From the NCBI GenBank assembly GCA_013368375.1, contig JAACJP010000047.1, positions 124,001 to 188,000 of the forward strand: a DNA stretch of 64,000 bases, given 5' to 3'. The DNA is from Tricholomella constricta. Lineage: Eukaryota > Basidiomycota > Agaricomycetes > Agaricales > Lyophyllaceae. Both the position numbers and the translations under genes were made by a program. The notes under the pieces are model-generated. The model was not told the origin of the DNA and made no database searches. It saw nothing but the letters and a program-made list of their open reading frames with translations. How positions within the stretch are numbered: position 1 is the first letter of the stretch; each line of letters opens with the position of its first letter. Positions 23,076 through 32,500 of the stretch are shown piece by piece.

Positions 23076-23957
23076 GTTGATATCTAACCATCATCAGATG
23101 TTACAGTCTAGAGATCAGGATCAGTGAGTGGGACTTACCCTGCATGGGAACTAGTGTGTGGTGGGCAGAGGAAGTTACTAGTGTGTGGTGGGCAGAGGCA
23201 GGTAAGGTGGTGATTAAAAATGCAACGTTTGGTTTCGTTATGCCTTCTTTTACCAAAGGCCTCCCTTCAACCAAAAGACATCAGAAGTGCGCCCTCACTG
23301 CATTCGAATGTATATACTGCGTCCGCTATCCTCGCCAGCGACCCGAACGCGACATCGCCTGGGTTTCATACTCTCGATCGCGGCTTCAGTGTAGGCGCGT
23401 TGCCAAGCGCGTTTTCGTCGCGTGCGCTGACGACCCCGAGTCGAAGTACCGCTTCACATAGTCCTCGGCGACTTTGGGCTCGCGAAGGGTTACGGGAGGC
23501 GGCCCACATTCGAAGATAATGCGCCACCCTAGCGAACTGATGTTCGCTACTCAAGAACGCTGCGACTCATTACTCGAGTCGCCTCCTGAGGCGTTCGTGG
23601 ATAGTTGGAATTGTTTCGGCGCGGACAGGTGGGGAGCCGATACTGTGGGCTATCGTATGCTGACTGGACGTGTAAGTCTTCAGTGCGGTATCAACTGATT
23701 GACGCTCCACGTACCTACACGCCGATCACTCGACATTCCTTTGGATGGATCGACGGCATCTGAGTGACGCCCACGCTCCTCAGGACGCCCCAACACTCTA
23801 GCACGCGACGAGTCCTGGTCCTCAGGGCTGCACACGCTCTTGTACACCCTCCGACCCAATAACACTAGTGTTTCGAAAGGTCGATTTCCTGTTCTGGTTT
23901 TACAGATAATTATAAGTACCCGTACAATATGAAATGATACATAAAGTGTCAATAGAA
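23076..23957. other. intergenic with a short direct repeat
   Basis: No gene was recognised. Around 23150-23205 the sequence ACTAGTGTGTGGTGGGCAGAGG occurs twice at a spacing of about 27 bases. Other short open frames show no known motif. Confidence 0.35.
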
Positions 23958-24750
23958 TTACACGAAAGCCATTCTAACGGATATTAAAAATGCGATGCAG
24001 TCCAGAGTTGCCTTCCAGCCCTCTTTCAGCGCCTTGACAACACTTTTCGCGCCCTGCTCGCTCGTCGCAAAATCGAGGAGGCCGTCGAGGAGGTGCTGAA
24101 GGGTCTGTGCGCGATGCGCCTCAGAGCCGTGTTCGAGAACTATCATTTACCCAGCCATGAGAATCAGTATCTGTATGCTGACTTGAAACTTGAATGGGAA
24201 GCAACGTACTGTGCTGGATGCAGTACGATCCCCACTGGTTCTTCGCGACCTCGGCGAACACAGTGGGACCGTTGTTGATGAGTTCGTCGACGATGCCGTC
24301 CTTCGCCTCAGCCTCCAGGTTCTCGAATGCATGCTGGTGTTGCGATGGTTAAATACAGAATGAAGAAAGAGCACCGGAACGAGTACACACCTGCACGACC
24401 AAAGACCCCGTCTCATGACACGCGAGCGATGCCCACTTTCCCTTCAGTGACTTGTTAACACTGTTCCGTAGATATCAGTCCCGATTCCGCGCCATAATTG
24501 AGGAGGGTACATACTAAGCAAAAATCGGCGGCGTGGGCGGCGTCCACGAGAGCTCCATGATCTACATCCGACGTTCGTCAATTAGCAACAAAGAACGAAG
24601 AAGCCGAACACACCTTGCTCCATACATGCGATGCATGCTTGTTGACGAGCGTCTGTGCCGGGTGGCCATGGCCGAGGAGAAGCTCAGAGACGATGAGCAG
24701 GCGTTCGCCTTCTTCGCAGTCGAGAGCCTTCTGTAGGACATGGCACCTGC
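23958..24750 (-). pseudogene. C-terminal half of a Pumilio (PUF) RNA-binding domain, truncated
   Basis: Spliced reading on the minus strand gives HVLQKALDCEEGERLLIVSE, then LVNKHASHVWSK, then NSVNKSLKGKWASLACHETGS. Continuing, it reads HAFENLEAEAKDGIVDELIN, GPTVFAEVAKNQWGSYCIQH and, after an intron at about 24132-24206, ILEHGSEAHRAQTLQHLLDG and FATSEQGAKSVVKALKEG. These are successive PUF repeats with the expected introns. After KEG the frame diverges (WKATLDCIAFLISV, stop at 23958), so the last repeat is cut off. PUF proteins bind 3' UTRs and control mRNA stability and translation. This half is separated from the first half (28669-29421) by about 3.9 kb of another gene and reads in frame with that gene's C1 exon. 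Confidence 0.75.
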
Positions 24751-27700
24751 AGGGCCGTACGTCGTGAAGCCACGCACCTGTGCAGCGCAATTGAGAACCC
24801 CACATCTTGTCCCCGCAATGGTCGCACCGCGTAAATCGCAGAACGCTCAACTGCTGGAAGTTGTGCTCCAACCGCGCCTTTCGCTCCACAAGGGCCGACG
24901 GGGAGATGACTTCCTTGGCCTTGGAGCCCCACCTCATGGACTTCACCTTCGACGACGGCGTATTGTCCGGTTCCTTCTGCTTCTGTACCCTGAGATGCCG
25001 GATATCGATCGTGCTGTCGTCCTGAAGTGTGGATGAACCGCTCATGGAGGAACTGAGGGAGGGAGGGATGGGAATCGGTTGTTAACGTTGCTGCTGCTGC
25101 TGCTGGTGTGGCGCCTGCATGCGCTGGTGGTCGAATGAGCCTCTACCTGTCTCGTGATAACCATTGGTTGGCATAGGCCCCTCGGGGACAGTCTCGCGCC
25201 GAGAGTAGGCAGCGCTTAATTGTGCCAACTCCTCGTTGCGGGCATTGAGGACAGTCGTTTCCTCAAGGAGAACGTCCCGTACGGCTTTAAGCTCGGCGAT
25301 CTCTCTCAGGAGACTTTCGCGTTCTTGGGTAAGCGGGACTAGTTCTCGTTTATATTGATGTTTGATGCCGTCAAGACGTTTCGTCAGAGAACGACCAAGA
25401 TTGGCTGATGGTATTTCAGAGGTTGCGCTAGGGAGAAAACGCTTTCAGTGCATCGCCCAATGCAAGTGAAAGGCGTTGAATACCTCCTTGTCACCTCCAA
25501 TTCTTCGACCTCAGCCAAGGCCATGTCGCGCTCTACCCTGAGATTCGAGAGGTCTTGTTCGAGACCAGACAGGTTATCATGAAGTTCCTTCGAAAGTTGT
25601 TGCCATAGCTGTTCCTTGCGATTATCGCCAGACAATGCCGTGAGTTTCGCAACCTGACCAGACAGAAGAACCCTCAGCCGCGTCACCTCAGCCTCGGCGT
25701 CTCGGCGGGCTTTCAACTCTCGGTCGTATTCGGTTTGCGCGACCGTCAGGCCTTCAATGTCTGCTTGCTTGTTCTCTGCAAGCAGACAAAGAGAGTTAAG
25801 TCAGGGGATCCACGATGCAACCAAGAAAAAGATGCCAATTAAATGATGACTAACCTTGACCCCGTCGTTTACTCTTCAGCTGCTGGTGCTCCGCCTTCTG
25901 CGACTCCATAGTCGACAGAATTGCCTCGACGAAGGCCCGGTCCATCTTGAGCTGCTGTGCCCCGCGATCACGCGCATCGGCAACCGCCTCCTGCAGCCGC
26001 ACAGCCACGAGATCTGCGGTGTCGTGTCGCAGCGTCATGGGCACGGTGGAGCCAGGCTCTGTAAGTGTGATGCGAGTCGAAGTCGTCGACTGATTGAGGG
26101 TATGAAGGGACTCGTTCGTCTCCGTGATTGACTGCTCCGAGTTCGTCGAGGAGGAACTTGGCAGACGCGAAGCATGGGAGGAGTCCGAGACACTGGATGT
26201 GCTGGGACGGCGAAATACGCCGTTGACTTTGAGCGGCCTCGTAGGAGATATTGCAGCTTTTAGAGGCTGCGATGTGACCTGATCCAAAATCTGCTGGCTG
26301 TCCTCCTGCCTGATGGTGGCGTCCTCAGGCTCAAGTTCCTCGGCCATCAGCGGCAAAAACGAATCTTGGAGGGTCGGGAGTGACACTCTCGTCAAAGCTG
26401 GCAGCGGTTGGCGGAGGCGTCAGCACGCCACTCGTCTGGCCTTCCCCAATCTTCGCGAGCCGATCCAGGGATTTGCGCTACGGGAAACCTCCTACAGAGT
26501 TGAACAGCTCTGAGAAATCAGCAGAACTCATCGATATGCAGATCGGAGGAAGAGCGGGGGCGATGTACGTCGAGTGCGACGTGCGCTCCACTCATTAAGA
26601 ATTCCAACATTACAGTTTTGAAAAGCTACTCAAACAACGCGTCAAGTAAATGCATGTGATGGACTAGATCAATGTTACCTTGAGGCTATCCCACAGCTGC
26701 TTTACAATCACCCACTCAGTCTAAGTCCTCTGAACCGCTATGCAAAGAAGGATGGACATATCCGCGTCGAGGATGGCAAATGGATCTCTGGCCGCGGGAA
26801 GATCCTTGGCCTCCTTTGGCGGAGGCGCAGGAGGGACGGACTCGCGCGCCTGCGAGCGCTGTTCTTGTTCGCCCTCGGGATCGGTGTCGTCCGTCTCACT
26901 CTCGACGCTGTGCGGAACATCCGCGCGATACGCGGGCGATACTGATCGCGAGCGCTGTTGCGGTTGGTGACCGAGGCTGCTGCCCGACGAAGGGCGTAAA
27001 TTGGTGCCCCTACGGTCATCGAAAGAGCGCTGGTGGCGCAGGGCTTCCAGCTCTTTGGGACCAGCGGACAAGCGAGCATCTCCGCCTTGAGGGCCTCCGG
27101 CGTTGGGGTTGATGATTGGGGACGATGCCTTTCGCACTTTCGATGGTGGGACGGAGCCGACGATCACCACTGAGGGCGCTGTCACAACAACAATGTCTGA
27201 TCCTGATTGCCTGACCGAGACGGGGATGATGGTCGTGACGAATCCTGGTCTTCGGAATAAAGGAGGCTGGAGGATGAGTGATGGCTCGAGTTGCTGAAGC
27301 GTGAACTGCTGTGGGATGTGTAGCGGGCGGAAGACGGCGATTTGGGGTGAAATTGTTCACGGAGGGGCGATAAGGTGACCTGAGGTGATTCCCGACCACC
27401 AGGCGTGGGAGGCGTTGAAGCACGATCGGCAGTTATATGGGCAGGGAAGGGCATGGAGCGAGGAGAGAGCGCAGGTTGTGATGCCTGAGGGGCGGATAAA
27501 GGATTGAAGTCTGACAGAGATAGAGCGAGATTGATCGATCTCCGTTTGTCGCGTCGAGAGGTGGGCGCTGCTAGGCCCTGTTGTGTAGCAGGAGCGGCAG
27601 TGGGTATGCAAGTCGGCTGCTCTTGAGTTTGATCACCTTTCGTTCCAAATAAGATGTTCAGGGGTCGAACTCCGTCATCATAACTGCGTCGTCGCTCATC

Positions 27701-28668
27701 GCGAAACTCATTAGCACCGGTGTTAGGTACCGGCATGGCCTGCTTTGCTTGGTTTGGCCTGCTGGGTTCAGAGATGTCAAATCTCGGAGGATATAGCGGG
27801 TGTTGCTCTGGCTCGACAGGAGGGGCGACCGTTACAGAGAACGATTGTGAAGAGGCTCGGAGGATATGGCGGGTGTTGCTCTGGCTCGACAGGAGGAGCG
27901 ACCGTTACAGAGAACGATTGTGAAGAGGAGTAGGTTGAGAGGGGGGGCGGGGAATGCGGGCTGGCGAAAGCATCGCTCACGTATGGTCCAATGGGCTTAG
28001 AAGGCGTTCGGATAGGTGGCGCTGCGTCAGGGTCGCGGGAGCTCGACGGGCGCGAGCTTGTGGAAGAATGGAGTCCACTTGGCTTTGAGCTACTCGAACG
28101 AGGCTCTTGTGGTGCAGGAGAAGATGTCTGAAGGAGAGTGAGATAGAGCGCCCAGGTGAGGGATACATAGCAACCAACGTACACCATTCTCTGCATGATA
28201 TTTTCTAGCCTCGCGTTCACGGGACTTTGTTGAGCCGCTTCCTCCAGCCTTTTTCTCCCTCTCCCTCTCTGCCTTTTTCTATACGTGATTCCTTATCCTA
28301 GCCATGCTCTCGTTGTGACAATTCATGCAATAGGTGCCTTGGCTGGTCTTGGCGAAGACAAGCTCGTCAATGCGGCTCTTGCAAACTTTACATTTGAAAC
28401 AATGGGCGTGATATGAGTCGTCTCCAGTCATGATAGCTTCGTCGAGGATGGGTAGTTGGCAGACATTGCAGCTATATGTGCAATTGGTACATATTGGAGA
28501 TCCGTCGGAGAGCAGCAGGAGGCTGGTATCGGCGGTCACTTGTTCACCGCATTTAGCACACTTGAAGCAGTCGACATGGAAGAAGGATTGATTGGCTGTG
28601 GTGAATAATGGGTCAGCCAAGTATACGGGTGAAAGATTAGCTATGGGTGCCATTGGGAAGACAGACGC
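24751..28668 (-). pseudogene. LIM-LIM/coiled-coil/C1 fragment of a Rho-GAP-type gene, inserted in a PUF gene
   Basis: Domains on the minus strand, 5' to 3': LIM zinc fingers at about 28279-28600 (HVDCFKCAKCGEQVTADTSL, CTNCTYSCNVCQ, HAHCFKCKVCKSRIDELVFA, YCMNCHNE); a long Ser/Pro-rich linker (about 26700-28220); a coiled coil (about 25384-25716, Leu/Glu/Arg-rich); a poly-Gln tract near 25087; and the start of a C1 domain (HNFQQLSVLRFTRCDHCGDK then LRCTG, about 24780-24850). In agaric homologues a RhoGAP domain follows the C1; here it is absent and PUF sequence follows. The first LIM also lacks its opening CxxC: the reading starts after an intron acceptor. Introns are retained, so this is a genomic-DNA fragment rather than a retrocopy. 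A 73-bp tandem duplication breaks the frame at 27783-27928, and a second frame change occurs near 27185. Such proteins normally act on Rho GTPases in polarity. Confidence 0.7.
27783..27928. repeat. 73-bp tandem duplication inside the LIM gene
   Basis: Two near-identical copies (27783-27855 and 27856-27928) starting CTCGGAGGATAT and ending GAAGAGG, differing at about two bases. Since 73 is not a multiple of three, the duplication shifts the reading frame. The frame entering from upstream ends at a stop at 27777, while the copy nearer 27783 continues correctly into the next exon segment. Confidence 0.95.
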
Positions 28669-29421
28669 CGTAGCGGTTGGTCGCAGGCTCGACGACGCGG
28701 CCCCTGTTATAGAAGTCAGTCAACCCTGGCAAAAGAAACCGAAAGGGAATAGATTAACGCACCGCATGCACGCAACCATCTTATAATTACGGCGCTCCTC
28801 GGGGACCGAAGCGGCCTCGAGACAGCGCTGAACGGCCCAGTTGCCGAACCTGGTGTCACCACGCACACACAGCGTTAGCGAACTATGAACTGCTAATGAA
28901 ACGACATGAGACAGCGTACCGATGTGCCATCATCTCGAAGCCTCTCGCACATATCGCGTCGACGATCTTGGCGCGCTCTTCGAGATCGGTGACCTTGAGC
29001 TTCTGTTGAAGGAATATACTCGCTTGCTGGTCGGACGACTTGATGATGCGCTCGACGAAGACGGGGTAGGGTGGAGATGAAGACGGATGCAGGAGGGAGA
29101 GGAAGTTGATCGGCTGCGAAAACAAACTTATTAGTGAGCGTATATATGGGCGTATCACGAAAGAAAAAAGCAGACTTCGTGTGAATGCGCGTGCGCAGCA
29201 GGAGTCTGCGGCAACGAGGACTTCCCGCCATTCTGGCCGCCATAGCCAACATGATGCACCGGCTGTGCATCTGTGAGTGGCCTTGCCCCTGCTGACCCTG
29301 CTGCTGGTATACAAACGACGTCCTGAGTCCAAAAAGTTGAACGTCGGAGACGGTCTCGCCCAGGATCATTGTGTTTGCACGTCGAGTCGGTTTCAGCGAT
29401 AAGGAATGTGTACATGTACAT
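28669..29421 (-). pseudogene. N-terminal half of a Pumilio (PUF) RNA-binding domain
   Basis: Spliced reading gives SSLPQTPAAHAHSH in a Gln/Gly/His-rich lead (about 29165-29320), an intron, then PINFLSLLHPSSSPPYPVFV, ERIIKSSDQQASIFLQQKLK and KIVDAICARGFEMMAHR. After an intron: FGNWAVQRCLEAASVPEERR and VACMR. After another intron: GRVVEPATNRYG, ending at about 28669. PUF proteins continue directly with CHVLQKALDCEE, which here is found 3.9 kb away at about 24745. The translated frame runs a few codons into the foreign LIM-side sequence and stops. The far N-terminus upstream of about 29350 is not recognisable. Splice sites remain intact. Confidence 0.7.
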
Positions 29422-29979
29422 GAGCTCCGGCGCATCAGGGATGAGGTGTTCAAATGCTATCGCGCGGTTGGTTACGATTGTTACCGGAGGACGATCGAGC
29501 GGCTGTGGTAGTAGGTTTGACCGGCCGCAATATGTTCATCAGTCCAATGCAAATCAGTATAATTTTGGAGAACACAGCCTACCGAAGATACTGTGGCCGA
29601 GGTCGAGACACGGCGGATACGACAGCGGTTAGAGGACGCGACGCACTATACGAAGTATTCGGCAAAACCGCCGTCCTGCGTGACGCCGCGCGTGGAAGTC
29701 CTCGCAGAGGAACGCACTAATAAGGAAACACGATCAGTGATACTGGATCGCGACGCAGTGGTCGTGGAGTGCGAAGCCTTTCTGGAGAGTACAGCAATGC
29801 TATTATAAAAACTAGAAACTAATATAAGGCATTCAAAAACCCATGTGACACGAAAAGTAAGATCTAGATTCCTGCGACGTCGCTGCGTCGAACCATGGCA
29901 CCTTTTGTGCCATGTTAAACAGAAAACGCCCTAATTTTAACGTGTCAATTACCAAGTACAGTTAAAGATTGGATCCGGC
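29422..29979. other. intergenic, nothing recognised
   Basis: No recognised domain on either strand; the sequence becomes AT-rich after about 29810. It separates the PUF/LIM mosaic from the lineage-specific block. Confidence 0.3.
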
Positions 29980-31692
29980 TTACTCGTTAATATCATTATC
30001 GTGAATGAAATCATATGTCTCGGCTGTTGGTTGGAGTACCAAGTCTACAAAGTCAGAGTGGCGAGAGTTCAACCACTCTGAGCTATATGCACAAGCGGGT
30101 AGTCGGCGGACAAAGGTCGTTGCAGTGCTGAAGTTCGGAGCTCGATCGTTATACTGACGGAGCCTCGGGTGGTCGCCTCTGGATGGCCCCAGCATCCTTC
30201 GCGTAGAGGTGTACACGCGGTCGAATTGGCGAAGCCATGGAGTCAGCTCGGGTGCTCTCCAATGAGGCGTCAGGACGCGAAAGGTAGGACGACTCCCACT
30301 GGCCCGGCGAACAACTCTGGCCTCTTCGTGGTCAGATTCGTCAGACGACATACCGTCCACCCCCAGCCGTTGAATGAACGCGATGTGTTTCTGAAGGTAC
30401 GGGTTCAGTTCTGAGATCTCCAAACGCCTTTGGAAAAGCTAGGAGTAATTGAGTGGACAATTTAGAAGGGTAAAGGACATATACTAGACTCACAGTGCGT
30501 TTCCTTTGTAGACGCCTGTCGCGTTGCCCGGAACGCCGCCCCCGAAAGGCCTGCTTGTATTTGTGTATGAGGGACTTGACGCGGGTCAGAAAAACATTCA
30601 TGATTTTGAGGGTGACGTCAGGGCGTGCTTCAAGGCCATGGTACGTGATGTAATTCGCAGCAAAAACCTTTGCTGCGGAGACGTTCCAGGAATGTCGCGG
30701 AGCACCTAGAAGATGGAATCTGAAATTCAATTCAGTGCAACAGGGGCCTTGGGATTCGTTGCGGTAAGCATCCACGGTGTGCGCCCATGAGTTCGCTTCC
30801 TGAATTGTCACCATCGGAATGAGGAGACGATTGGCCCCGACAAGCCTCGTAAGGTGCTCTCGGACACGCCTCTGTGGGGAGCGAATCAGTACAAGGCTTC
30901 GAAAAATGAAGAATGACACTCACTGCAAGCTGAATGGCATCTTCTGGGCGACGGACTGGGTTGCTTGTGAGCCGCATGCGAGCCCTTCCTAACCCGGTTC
31001 CCTGACGCCCTCTACCTGCATTGGATGTGTGGGTTTGCTGCTGCCCGATCACGCGAGCAAGGTTTTGAAAACCTCGCTCGATCCCGGTGCTCAGATGGGC
31101 GTATGCATCTGAAAGTTGATCTAGCTGGAGTCCGAGCTCCCTCAAACCTCTCTGTCGCAGACAGTGGCCATTATTATTATTAAACGGCTGCAGATTTTTT
31201 AAAAAAGATTTACTTGCGAAACCCTCGGCTCGGGCTCTATGTCATCTTCATCTTCCCCATCTCCGAGATTTCCGTCCTCAACGTCCTCAAGAGGGTTCTG
31301 AAAAGGAATGAGCCTTCGAACAAGAGGACACGATCCAGGCTTAACAAACCTCGAGGGACTGGGTTGGGCTGCACAGGCCATTTGGCGCAATGTCCCCTTC
31401 GCTCTGTGCTCGTCGTCGGTACTGCTGCCCCATGACCTGTATCAGGGGGCCATTCATGTCAACATCGTCTTCGGTGTCGGGAGATGAAGGCGGTGGCTTC
31501 GGGGTACAAGTCAGGCATTATATTATCTATGTAGAATGGAGTGATACTCACTGCGTGTGTATCCAGGCCAGTCTGCAGCACATCAGTTATGCTGAGTGCA
31601 CGTCGGCGATGCTGACCAAGTGCTCGGTATGGAACGGGACCGTCTGACATTGCTCGCGAGCCTTGGGCATGGGGTTCCGCTGAGGGTATCAT
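29980..31692 (-). CDS. agaricomycete-specific protein of unknown function, possibly transposon-associated
   Basis: Multi-exon reading on the minus strand. N-terminal part: MSDGPVPYRALGQHRRRALS, then an acidic region near 31240-31290. Middle: RELGLQLDQLSDAYAHLSTG (about 31070-31145), RRPEDAIQLA, HLTRLVGANRLLIPMVTIQE and VTLKIMNVFLTRVKSLIHKY. C-terminal exon (29980-30420): ISELNPYLQKHIAFIQRLGV, DGMSSDESDHEE, PHWRAPELTPWLRQFDRVY and FVDLVLQPTAETYDFIHD. I recall proteins with a GMSSDESDxE motif and a WRxxxLTPWLxxFD motif as frequent neighbours of large DNA transposons in mushroom genomes, but this is memory rather than proof. No enzymatic motif was seen. The start at 31692 is a choice; 31650 is equally possible. 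Confidence 0.5.
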
Positions 31693-32500
31693 GATTATGA
31701 CTGGCCACGGAGACGAACAAACTTTTATTGGACTCACTATACTTGTATGTACATGGGATCCAGAGACCCTCTAGATCTAGATCTTCTAGCCTTGATCATG
31801 ATTATTCTTTCGTTCTCGCGCGTGAAAGAAAATTCATACACAAATTTAAAACGCGGCGTCGCGATCGGCGTGGAGTTTTGGACTAGATCCTTCGAACATG
31901 TGCCGGTTCATTCGAAGTTTCGAAATCAGGAGTTTTTCATGGCTTTAATTAAATTTGTCCTTTGTTCTGTCCTTTGTTCTGTTGATGATGAACCCTGTAT
32001 TATGCCTCGTGTTCACGGTCGCGGCGGAATATATATGATCGATATGGATGTCTGTGTGATATTTCAAATTCATATCAACTATATAGCGTTTCATGATATC
32101 AGATGATGAATGGGAGAAGAGAGTAGATCACTGGTAGCGGACGTACGTACCTCATGCCCCCCTCCCCTAGGCCCCGGTTGATCATGGCTATCCCTCCGGA
32201 CGCGAATTCCCTGGCCTCCCCGGGCCCCCGCGTGGGATCTAGCTATAGGGACCCATGGATCCGGACGATCGTGAGTTTGTCAACAACGGTTGATAATTTT
32301 ATGGGCGAGATCTAGACCTCTGGAATCGTCATGATATATATAAAGTAGCCCCATCCGTGATCTATATTTATGTATAGTAGTATATACATATACGTAGTAC
32401 CTCTGGATCTGGAGATATATAGCTTTGCCTTGGATGCATGTGTAGCGAGAGAAAGAAAAAGAAAACACGTCTGATCATACTCCCTGCTCGCTATATATAG
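31693..32500. other. AT-rich intergenic, nothing recognised
   Basis: AT-rich with repeated TATATA stretches around 32330-32420 and no recognisable coding sequence. It lies between two minus-strand unknown genes. Confidence 0.3.

Noticed and set aside
24147..24416. Arg/Ser/Thr-rich minus-strand frame
   Set aside because: Shadow frame of the PUF exon that reads GIVDELINNGPTVFAEVAKN in the correct frame.
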